The notes beneath the pieces are model-generated. The model had not been told where the DNA came from, ran no database searches, and saw only the letters and a program-made list of their open reading frames with translations. This document shows, in pieces, positions 6,455 through 12,901 of a DNA stretch of 14,105 nt. How positions within the stretch are numbered: the first letter of the stretch is position 1; each line of letters begins with the position of its first letter. Made by a program: the position numbers and the translations under genes. Source of the DNA: Proteobacteria bacterium ST_bin11 (lineage in GTDB: Bacteria; Pseudomonadota; Gammaproteobacteria; Methylococcales; Methylomonadaceae); the NCBI GenBank assembly GCA_002083615.1, contig MSXO01000068.1:1-14105 (forward strand), read 5' to 3'.

Positions 6455-7531
6455 TTAATCCAGATCCGCTGGCAAACGTGGGTAATCGGTATAGCCGATT
6501 TTTGGGTCCCGCCCACCAGCGCCATAAAAGGTTTCAGCCTGATACGGGTTTAGAGGAGCATTCAGTTCCAGACGGCGGACTAAATCGGGGTTGGCAATGT
6601 AATCTTTGCCAAATGAGACTGCATCCGCTTCGCCGGCTGCAATGACTTGCTGCGCAGTTTCCCGATCAAAACCTTCGTTGGCAATCAACACACCTCCGAA
6701 GCGTTTTTTCAACTCGGGGCTGATGCGATTTTCTCCGAGCGATTCGCGAGTAAATATGAAGGCGATGCCGCGTTTGCCCAATTGTTCTGCTAGGTAGCCG
6801 AATGTGTAAAGAGGATTTGAATCGCCCATGGTATGCGAATCGCCCCTGGGCGCTAGATGCACGCCAACGCGACCCGCACCCCACACCGAAATAGCGGCAT
6901 CGGTGGCTTCGAGCATCAAGCGGGCACGATTTTCCACCGAACCACCGTAGGCATCGGTTCTTTTATTGGTGCTATCCTGCAAAAACTGGTCTAACAGATA
7001 ACCGTTGGCGCCGTGAATCTCCACGCCATCAAACCCTGCCCGTTTCGCGTTTTCCGCGCCTTTGCGGTAGGTCTCGACGATGCCAGGGATTTCAGTGATG
7101 TCCAAGGCTCTGGGTGTCACGTAGTCGCGCATTGGCCGCAGCAGACTAACATGCCCCACGGGCGAAATCGCGCTGGGTGCGACAGGCAGATCGCCGTTTA
7201 GGTAATCCGGATGCGATACGCGGCCAACATGCCAGAGTTGCAGGAATATGCGGCCACCGGCAGCATGAACCGCTTGAGTCACGGTCGTCCAGCCCTGCAC
7301 TTGCTCATCCGACCAAATACCTGGCGTGTCCGGATAGCCAACGCCCTGCGCCGATACGCTGGTGGCCTCGCTCAAAATCAACCCGGCATCCGCTCTTTGC
7401 CCGTAGTATTCGGCCATCAATTCGTTAGGCACGCGACCAGCACTGGCCCGGCAACGCGTTAACGGCGCTAGCACGATTCGGTTAGGTAAATTGATGTCGC
7501 CAACTTCGATGGGTTCAAACAGGTTGCTCAT
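6455..7531 (-). CDS. Old Yellow Enzyme-family ene-reductase (NemA-like)
   Basis: A 358-residue FMN-dependent TIM-barrel reductase that uses NAD(P)H to reduce activated C=C bonds, such as enones, maleimides and perhaps nitro-esters, in the cytosol. It opens with LFEPIEVGDINLPNRIVLAPLTRCRA. QLWHVGR lies at 98-104. The active-site block HGANGYLLDQF gives H173, N176 and Y178 (substrate-binding His/Asn pair and proton-donor Tyr). Two sites are unusual: the canonical arginine of the GxRxSP strand is H225 (RVGVHLAP), and the FGR phosphate-binding arginine is K309 (FGKDYIANPD). The start has a good Shine-Dalgarno (GGAGA, ATG 4 nt later). No NemR-type regulator or glyoxalase is beside it. It diverges from the REC-ATPase gene across 450 nt. 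Family assignment is secure. The exact substrate, and hence the symbol nemA, is not. Confidence 0.93.
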   Translation of the reverse strand: MSNLFEPIEVGDINLPNRIVLAPLTRCRASAGRVPNELMAEYYGQRADAGLILSEATSVSAQGVGYPDTPGIWSDEQVQGWTTVTQAVHAAGGRIFLQLWHVGRVSHPDYLNGDLPVAPSAISPVGHVSLLRPMRDYVTPRALDITEIPGIVETYRKGAENAKRAGFDGVEIHGANGYLLDQFLQDSTNKRTDAYGGSVENRARLMLEATDAAISVWGAGRVGVHLAPRGDSHTMGDSNPLYTFGYLAEQLGKRGIAFIFTRESLGENRISPELKKRFGGVLIANEGFDRETAQQVIAAGEADAVSFGKDYIANPDLVRRLELNAPLNPYQAETFYGAGGRDPKIGYTDYPRLPADLD

Positions 7532-7982
7532 GCGGTCTCCATGTTAAATGCTATTCATAAGCCTTTTACCTTACTACACGCTGTCCAGCTATGTTTATTC
7601 TGGGTATTTTTTAGTATCCGGCCCGTAAACGCTGTTCGCCTTTCTAAAGTCCGACCGTATTTGCTTTGGCAAACTCAGCCAGAGCGGAAGAACTGCAGTC
7701 GAAAAGGCCGGGAAAATTAACCAGACCAGCGACTACCAAACTCAAGGGCCTGATCTATAAGTCGCTATGATTTTATCTGCTGCTTATCCTAAAATTAAAG
7801 TACTCAAAGAAAACAATAGATTGCTGTTCGGTACCGAGAACTTAACGCTTACATCCAAACCATCAGTTCAAGGTTAGCCCGCAAAATCGTTACAGTTGCC
7901 AATTAGCCCCGACGCGGATAACATCATTTAAGCCGCTAGGCTAATTTCCTATTCTGATTACCTTCACCTCAGCCAAGGAGAA
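7532..7982. other. Divergent intergenic region
   Basis: About 450 nt separate the divergent ene-reductase and REC-ATPase genes, so promoters for both should be here. I see no gene: the best frame (7767-7877, 36 codons) lacks a Shine-Dalgarno. Visible symmetries are TTTGC/GCAAA at 7660-7673 with a 4-nt loop, and AGCGAC/GTCGCT at 7728-7733 and 7761-7766. No convincing sigma-70 promoter could be fixed, and the candidate TTGCCA (near 7896) with GATAAC has too short a spacer. Confidence 0.45.
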
Positions 7983-7991
7983 TTGACGTTG
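7975..7991 (+). promoter_or_regulatory. Shine-Dalgarno that decides a TTG start
   Basis: AAGGAG (7975-7980) precedes two in-frame TTG codons, at 7983 and 7989. The spacing of 8 nt favours 7989. Absence of an upstream ATG, together with the receiver domain beginning within about ten codons, means the gene must use a TTG start, which usually lowers expression. Confidence 0.65.
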
Positions 7992-8915
7992 ACACTTGCT
8001 GACCGCGACTTTAAAGCGAGAGTATTGATCGCCGACGACATGAAACTCATGCGGGACATGCTCCGAAAATACTTAGAATTAGCCGGCTATCTGGTCCAAT
8101 CCGCCAGTGATGGCGTCGAGGCCTGGCAGATACTTAATAGCAGCAAACACCCTTTCGATATTGTCGTCACGGATCGAAATATGCCGCACATGGACGGCAT
8201 GGAGTTACTAGCCAAAATCAAAAACGACCCGCACTTTGCCGAGTTGCCGGTGATTTTTCAGACGGTGGTCTCGTCGCGGGACGCTATTGTAGAAGGTATC
8301 AATGCTGGGGTTTACCATTACTTGACCAAACCTTACGACGAAAAAGTCTTACTGGCATTTGTGGCGGCAGCTATAGATGACAGTCGCCGCCACAAAGCCC
8401 TGAAAACCCGTATTACCAACAAAAGAGCCGCACTGGGCTTACTCAGAAAAGCCGAGTTTAGCTTCCGGACCTTAGATGAAATCAAGGATTTGACCGAACT
8501 ACTAGCGGATTTATCAGGCAACCCGGAAAGAGTTGCCACCGGACTTTCCGAGTTACTAATAAACTCTGTCGAACACGGTAATCTCGGCATTAGCTACGCA
8601 GAAAAATCGGAACTGGTTCGCCAGGGCCACTGGCGAGCAGAAATAGATCGCCGGCTCAAGCAGCCCGAGTATCAAGACAAACTCGTGTTTGTTAAAATTG
8701 CTAGAGAGCCAACCCGGACCACTTTTACAATCAAAGATCAAGGCAACGGCTTCGATTCATCAACTTTCCTGAACTTCTCACCGGAACGCGCCACCGACCT
8801 ACATGGCCGGGGCATCGCTTTATCCCGGATGTTAAGCTTCGACTCACTTGATTACCTCGGAAAGGGCAATCAAGTTATTGCCAGTGTGAATCGGGCAAGC
8901 AATTTGCCAAGCTAA
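7989..8915 (+). CDS. Response regulator with anti-sigma-kinase-like ATPase output (TTG start)
   Basis: A 308-residue REC plus HATPase protein. Residues 9-130 are a receiver domain with acidic pair D16/D17, phospho-acceptor D62 (VVTDRNMP), T92 and K114 (LTKPYD). After a helical linker (about 132-175), a GHKL ATPase of the RsbW/SpoIIAB-like type follows. Its N-box is ELLINSVEHGN with N192, its G1 box is DQGNGF (D250, G252, G254) and its G2 box is HGRGIAL (272-278). There is no dimerisation/phospho-His domain, so it is not a histidine kinase. Such proteins probably phosphorylate an anti-sigma antagonist or bind a sigma-related partner under control of receiver phosphorylation. That role is family inference. 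No ATG precedes the receiver core. TTG at 7989 sits 8 nt after AAGGAG, a better spacing than TTG at 7983 (2 nt). No kinase, STAS antagonist or phosphatase is adjacent, so it is an orphan here. Confidence 0.88.
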   Translation: MTLADRDFKARVLIADDMKLMRDMLRKYLELAGYLVQSASDGVEAWQILNSSKHPFDIVVTDRNMPHMDGMELLAKIKNDPHFAELPVIFQTVVSSRDAIVEGINAGVYHYLTKPYDEKVLLAFVAAAIDDSRRHKALKTRITNKRAALGLLRKAEFSFRTLDEIKDLTELLADLSGNPERVATGLSELLINSVEHGNLGISYAEKSELVRQGHWRAEIDRRLKQPEYQDKLVFVKIAREPTRTTFTIKDQGNGFDSSTFLNFSPERATDLHGRGIALSRMLSFDSLDYLGKGNQVIASVNRASNLPS

Positions 8916-9077
8916 GTTTTAATCACTGGGTCCCATTCATCACGGATATTCGGTGCGAACTAAGCCTGGCGAAGCCGACTGTGGCAAACCCTTAACAACA
9001 ACAAAAAAGTGCTTAGACCCCGGCTCATACTGAAAAACAATTCTCAGTTAAGAGATGTTTAAGCCTGAGGGAGAACA

Positions 9078-9092
9078 ATGAGCCGCAACTGA
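9078..9092 (+). other. Four-codon leader mini-ORF (MSRN)
   Basis: ATG-AGC-CGC-AAC-TGA is preceded by GAGGGAGAACA, a strong Shine-Dalgarno at good spacing. It ends 22 nt before the ATG of the next gene. Its ribosome site is as good as that of the real gene, so it could be translated and could influence initiation downstream. A chance occurrence is also possible. Confidence 0.3.
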
Positions 9093-9114
9093 AGATCCCG
9101 GATAAGGAGGGTTT

Positions 9115-9396
9115 ATGTTCAGGCTTACCACACTGTTGGCAATCATCTTAAGCTTTTCAAGTGCAACGTTTGCGCACGATGACGACTGGGGCAGTAGGCG
9201 CCAAGACGCTTATCGCCGGGACACCTATAGATATAACTATAACACCCCGTATTACCGGACATATGCGCCGCCGCCCGCAGTGGGCTATTACCAAGCACCG
9301 GCAGATTATTATGGGTTGCCGCCAGTTAGAGGATTTGTTTACCAACAACCCATCCGTGCGCCGCGTTGTGATCGGAATATACGGCGAGGTTGGTAG
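9115..9396 (+). CDS. Small exported Tyr-rich protein, function unknown
   Basis: A 93-residue protein that I do not recognise. It has a clear Sec signal peptide: FR, then the hydrophobic core LTTLLAIILSFSSATFA, with likely cleavage after A20 (TFA-HDDD). The mature part of about 73 residues is low-complexity, with 12 tyrosines, several prolines (YAPPPAVGYYQAP, YYGLPP), many arginines and one cysteine near the C-terminus (C87). It lacks a lipobox. It is probably periplasmic or surface-exposed, perhaps disordered. AGGAGG 4 nt before the ATG is a strong ribosome site. Its stop TAG (9394-9396) is 2 nt before the GTG of the next gene, so the pair is very likely co-transcribed. Real coding status is supported by the signal peptide, the ribosome site and the tandem partner of similar composition. 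It could be an envelope, biofilm or stress protein, but there is no direct evidence. Confidence 0.7.
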   Translation: MFRLTTLLAIILSFSSATFAHDDDWGSRRQDAYRRDTYRYNYNTPYYRTYAPPPAVGYYQAPADYYGLPPVRGFVYQQPIRAPRCDRNIRRGW

Positions 9397-9398
9397 TC

Positions 9399-9656
9399 GT
9401 GAGCACAAGAATACGCCTGGCGCTAATTTTTTTGAGTCTGACGATGTTGAGCGGCTGTGTGGCTTACGCGCCCTATGCCGACCATTATCCCGCCACGTAT
9501 AGCCCACCCGGTTATGGCAGCTACGGATACAGTTACGGTTATTCAGCGCCGGTTGTGCCGGTACCCATGTTTCGGGGCGGATGGGGATATAGAGGCCATA
9601 GGGGCTATGGCGGCCATCACGGTCATGGGCATCTCGGTCACCACGGATATCATTAA
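9399..9656 (+). CDS. Small Gly/Tyr/His-rich lipoprotein, function unknown
   Basis: An 85-residue predicted lipoprotein. From the GTG at 9399 it reads MSTRIRLALIFLSLTMLSGC: a basic n-region, a hydrophobic core and a lipobox LSGC with lipidated C20. The mature 66 residues are low-complexity: Tyr/Pro/Gly first (YAPYADHYPA, YGSYGYSYGY) and then a Gly/His tail from about residue 59 (GGWGYRGHRGYGGHHGHGHL). The His-rich tail could bind metal, which is inference. A TTG at 9390 would add three residues but leaves no spacing after GAGG, while GTG 9399 sits 9 nt after it. It follows the Tyr-rich gene by 2 nt, suggesting one transcript and a shared envelope role. No +2 aspartate is present, as residue 21 is valine, so outer-membrane sorting is likely under the E. 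coli rule. No family is recognised. Confidence 0.72.
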   Translation: MSTRIRLALIFLSLTMLSGCVAYAPYADHYPATYSPPGYGSYGYSYGYSAPVVPVPMFRGGWGYRGHRGYGGHHGHGHLGHHGYH

Positions 9657-9770
9657 ACTGGGTATCGGCCAAATGGCGCGTGACATTATGTCGCATTCCA
9701 GGCATAAGCAAACGCTGATACTATACGCACTATTGCAGAGATGTTCAGCGCAATAACTTCCTCCCTCAAT

Positions 9771-9794
9771 CCGACCTCGTGTCGGTATTTTTTT
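9771..9794 (+). terminator. Strong intrinsic terminator
   Basis: CCGAC (9771-9775), loop CTCGT, GTCGG (9781-9785), then TATTTTTTTG: a GC-rich stem followed by seven consecutive Ts. It lies about 115 nt past the lipoprotein stop and fits as the end of the two-gene exported-protein transcript. It has no T-run on the - strand. Confidence 0.85.
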
Positions 9795-9839
9795 GCCTAA
9801 AGAAAGTGCTTCTTCACGTGCTGCAGGTTTATGAACCCA

Positions 9840-10064
9840 TCAATCAGACGGCGTTTTTTGTCTGAGCGGATCGAGCAGAGATTTCAAGCCGTTGTGATCT
9901 ATCTCCTGCATCAATGCCAATAGTCTGCCCAGTTCGCCGCCAGGAAATCCCTCGCGCGCAAACCAATTGAGGTAGTAACCGGGCAAATCGGCAATGACGC
10001 GGCCCTTGTATTTGCCGTAAGGCATAGTAACACTGACCAGCTTTTGTAAATCTTCGGGTTTCAT
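9840..10064 (-). CDS. DUF3820 family protein (YpeB-like)
   Basis: A 74-residue protein of the DUF3820 family, to which E. coli YpeB belongs. The hallmark is MPYGKYKGRVIADLP at 14-28, followed by YYLNWFAREGFPGGELGRL at 30-48, ending in a short charged helix. It is a small soluble cytosolic protein of unknown function. The length is typical and the frame intact. AGGGA about 10 nt before the ATG is the ribosome site. It lies 58 nt after the nadM-nudix stop on the same strand and could be read through from the NAD operon, although the gap allows its own promoter. No link to NAD metabolism is established. Confidence 0.88.
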   Translation of the reverse strand: MKPEDLQKLVSVTMPYGKYKGRVIADLPGYYLNWFAREGFPGGELGRLLALMQEIDHNGLKSLLDPLRQKTPSD

Positions 10065-10122
10065 TGATGAGTTTCCCTGGCTATTCCCTCTGACCTGTTA
10101 AGCTTAAATAAAGTACATCGTT

Positions 10123-11172
10123 CTAATCGGCTTGAAATGACAGGAAGTTGCATAAGATAGCGAAATGGTCTTCAAACAGCTCTTCTTCCAGCGCCGGTAA
10201 CTGCGTGATTGCTACCCAAGCCACGCTTTCAAGATCGTCCGCAGCTTTTATCTCAGGCCAAGTTTCATCAAGCCAAGCTGTTTCCAAAGCAAAGTGATGC
10301 GCATGGGTGATTACCCGGCCACGGCATGATCTTCTCGGGTGGGAAAAGACTTTAACGTGTTGCAGACAATCGCGCAAAGTGGCATCCGGCAGATTCAGGC
10401 TGGTTTCTTCCTTCAACTCGCGGATCGCACCTTGTAATAAGGATTCGCGTATTTCCAGGAAACCGCCGGGGATAGCCCATAAACCTTTGCCTGGATGATT
10501 CTTGCGTTTGCCAAGTAATACATGATCGTTGCAGGTAACCACGGCATCCACTGTCGTCGAAATAACGTCCCAGGGAATGCCGGCGTAGACTTGATTGTCC
10601 TGGTCGATTTTAGCGTACTCGGCTTTTAATGCCGCGTATTCAGGACTATTGGACCAATCATTTAGAAATTCCCGCACTGGCATAGAAATGCGACTGACGA
10701 TATTTGCCAAGGCTATCCCGGCACTTTCCGCTGCAAAAAGCTGGTTGCGCAACGCCGTGGCATCGATATCAAGCTCGGACTCTATCTCCACCATCGACCA
10801 AGCGGGAAAATTATTCAGATAATAAGTGGACTCGTCCTTTTTAAAACCGACCAACGCGACCCGGTGGGCGTCGGAAACATATTCCGCAACCTGCCGTCTG
10901 ACATCGGCATTCCAAAGTGTGTCGTCGTAATAATCCCGCACCGGCAAAAACCGCAGGCGAGCTTGATCGCTCTCCGGCAGCGTCGCAGCAATCATAGCGG
11001 CACGTTCGGTCCATTTAAACGGATTGCGGATGTTTCTGGACTGAAAGGACGAACCGACAATCACCAATACCTCATCGGCGATTTCCAGCGCCCGGTTGGT
11101 GAGCTGTTCATGACCCTTGTGATAGATTTGGTAACGGCCAATTACTATAGCTTTTTGGTATTTCGACGTCAT
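10123..11172 (-). CDS. nadM: Bifunctional NMN adenylyltransferase / Nudix ADP-ribose pyrophosphatase
   Basis: A 349-residue two-domain cytosolic enzyme like Synechocystis Slr0787 and Francisella NadM. Residues 1-170 are the NadM-type adenylyltransferase: GRYQIYHKGH at 12-21 supplies the HxGH motif (H18, H21), and SRNIRNPFKWTERAAMI at 45-61 the nucleotide loop. DIDATALR (135-142) replaces the usual ISxTxxR, so the serine is D136. Residues about 200-345 are Nudix. The box begins at G237 with E243, R251, E252, E255 and E256, but the usual glycine after EEx is S258. HPRRSCRGRVITHA at 278-291 is typical of the ADP-ribose-cleaving partner domain. It starts 8 nt after nadE, with AAGGA formed across the nadE stop, so the genes are coupled. 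It makes NAD from NMN (or NaAD from NaMN), and the second domain probably recycles ADP-ribose. Confidence 0.92.
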   Translation of the reverse strand: MTSKYQKAIVIGRYQIYHKGHEQLTNRALEIADEVLVIVGSSFQSRNIRNPFKWTERAAMIAATLPESDQARLRFLPVRDYYDDTLWNADVRRQVAEYVSDAHRVALVGFKKDESTYYLNNFPAWSMVEIESELDIDATALRNQLFAAESAGIALANIVSRISMPVREFLNDWSNSPEYAALKAEYAKIDQDNQVYAGIPWDVISTTVDAVVTCNDHVLLGKRKNHPGKGLWAIPGGFLEIRESLLQGAIRELKEETSLNLPDATLRDCLQHVKVFSHPRRSCRGRVITHAHHFALETAWLDETWPEIKAADDLESVAWVAITQLPALEEELFEDHFAILCNFLSFQAD

Positions 11173-11180
11173 GTTCGTCC

Positions 11181-12881
11181 TTAGTGCTTGGCCGCAATCG
11201 GCATTTGCCGGCCAGCGCCAAACGCTCGTGGCCGCACGCGAATGATGGGGGGCGCTTGCCGGCGCTTGTACTCGTTGCGCGCTATCATGCCGACGATGCG
11301 TTGGTACACCGCTTCGCCGGCGGTGGTGGCTCGATAGCTAGCCACAAAGTCGCGGGCCTGCTGATATTCCCGCCCAGCCAGCTGCTTGCCTTCGATCAAC
11401 AGTTTCAAGATTTCATCCAGGACCTCGTAAGGCGGCAAACTATCGGTGTCTTTCTGATCGGGCGCCAGTTCGGCGGATGGCGGTTTCGTTAAAATAGCTC
11501 CAGGAATAATTTCTCGCCCCGTACGCTGATTGATATAAGCGGACAACTGATACACCTCGGTTTTGTAAAGGTCGCCGATTAGACCCAAACCGCCGTTGGT
11601 ATCGCCGTACAGAGTGCAATAACCGACCGATATTTCGCTTTTATTGCCGGTGGTGAGAACCATCGCGCCGGTGTGGTTGGAGTAGGCCATCAGGATGGTG
11701 CCGCGTAGGCGGGCTTGCAGATTTTCCAAACTCAAACCACGCAGGTCGTCGGTAAAACTGCTTTGAAATTGCGTGCCAAAATCATTGACTAGCGCCTTGA
11801 TCGGGTAGCTGTAAAGTTGTACACCCAAGGCATCGCAAAGCAGTTGCGAATCGCTCACCGAACCGCTGCTGGAAAATGCCGACGGCATCGTGATGGCGAT
11901 AACATTCTCCGGCCCCAAGGCCTCGGCGGCAATGGCAATCGTCAGCGCCGAATCGATGCCGCCCGACGAACCCACCACGACTTGCTTGAAGCCGCAACGT
12001 CGGACATAGTCCCTTAAGCCCAACAAAATATGTTGCAGAATGAATTCCTGATCGTTATCGACTTGGGGTTTGGCCGGTTGCGCAATGGTTTGAAATCCGT
12101 CCTCTACAAAATTCAACGCATCTATTACGGTTTCAAAAGCCGGCCACTCGCGCGCAATCTCGCCGTTGGCGTTCACCGCAAAGGAAGCGCCGTCGAACAC
12201 AATACTGTCTTGTCCGCCGACTTGATTGACATACAGTATCGGCAAGCCATGTCGGCGGGCCGCGCCGCAAATCACGTGATGGCGTTGTGCGCGCTTGCCG
12301 ATATTGGAAGGGCTGGCATTGATGCTGACCACCAAGTCCGGGCGAACCTCAGCAAGCGCTTCGTAAGGATTGACCGGATAATCGGCGGCATTGTCGTTCC
12401 AGCCGTCTTCGCAAATCATCAGTCCAACTTTGTAGCCGTCGATGTCAATGCTCACCGCGCCCAGTTGACCCGGTTCAAAGTGACGGCGCTCGTCGAAAAT
12501 ATTGTAAGTAGGCAGCAACTGCTTGTGATATTCGGCAATTAGCTCGCCGTTACGTATCGCAATCAGCGTGTTATACAGTGGCTTGCCTGGGCCATTGGAT
12601 TTTGTCGGCATGCCGACAATGGCGTTGATGCCCGGAAACTGTGTTGAAAAAGCGGTTAGCTCCGCCAGCACTTCGTAAGCTTTGCGGATAAACGCCGATT
12701 CGTTCAACAGATCACCGGGGTAATAGCCGCATAAAGATAGCTCCGGGAATACCAACAGTTGCGCCTGCTGCTCGCCGGCTTTCCGAAAAGCATCCTTGGC
12801 AATTTCAAGGTTGCCGGCAAAATCACCGGCCATCGGATTGATTTGAGCGATGGCGACGGTCAAGGCATTACGTGTAGACAT
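11181..12881 (-). CDS. nadE: Glutamine-dependent NAD+ synthetase
   Basis: A 566-residue two-domain enzyme that amidates NaAD to NAD+ with ATP and glutamine-derived ammonia in the cytosol. Residues 1-260 are a nitrilase-type glutaminase with the Glu-Lys-Cys triad E47 (FPELSLCGY), K120 (EYHKQLLPTY) and C157 (MICEDGW). Residues about 275-545 are the synthetase, with the ATP PP-loop SGGIDS at 306-311 and TGNKSE at 411-416, GTILMAYSN before it, and the product-side loop ending at KPPSAELAPDQKDTDSLPPY. All catalytic residues are present. The start follows AGGAATTTTTT, and the gene begins 20 nt after pncB. It couples to nadM-nudix through the AAGGA across its stop. Position between pncB and nadM suggests that it could act either on NaAD or, as in Francisella, earlier on NaMN. 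Confidence 0.96.
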   Translation of the reverse strand: MSTRNALTVAIAQINPMAGDFAGNLEIAKDAFRKAGEQQAQLLVFPELSLCGYYPGDLLNESAFIRKAYEVLAELTAFSTQFPGINAIVGMPTKSNGPGKPLYNTLIAIRNGELIAEYHKQLLPTYNIFDERRHFEPGQLGAVSIDIDGYKVGLMICEDGWNDNAADYPVNPYEALAEVRPDLVVSINASPSNIGKRAQRHHVICGAARRHGLPILYVNQVGGQDSIVFDGASFAVNANGEIAREWPAFETVIDALNFVEDGFQTIAQPAKPQVDNDQEFILQHILLGLRDYVRRCGFKQVVVGSSGGIDSALTIAIAAEALGPENVIAITMPSAFSSSGSVSDSQLLCDALGVQLYSYPIKALVNDFGTQFQSSFTDDLRGLSLENLQARLRGTILMAYSNHTGAMVLTTGNKSEISVGYCTLYGDTNGGLGLIGDLYKTEVYQLSAYINQRTGREIIPGAILTKPPSAELAPDQKDTDSLPPYEVLDEILKLLIEGKQLAGREYQQARDFVASYRATTAGEAVYQRIVGMIARNEYKRRQAPPIIRVRPRAFGAGRQMPIAAKH

Positions 12882-12901
12882 AAAAAATTCCTATGCAGAA
12901 T

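Noticed and set aside
6308..7851. 11-nt match in inverse orientation: TAAGCGTTAAG at 6308-6318 and CTTAACGCTTA at 7841-7851, flanking the ene-reductase
   Set aside because: The match does not extend further and is within what chance allows for two AT-rich gaps, so it is not treated as terminal repeats of a mobile element.
7767..7877. 36-codon frame on + in the divergent gap
   Set aside because: It has no ribosome site, no motif and no context.
9577..9653. Repetitive-looking Gly/His coding tract as a tandem DNA repeat
   Set aside because: The amino-acid bias is clear, but there is no regular DNA repeat unit.
9157..9711. 184-codon frame on - opposite the two small exported genes
   Set aside because: The + strand frames have signal peptides, ribosome sites and a terminator. 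The antisense frame is rich in odd residues and has no support.
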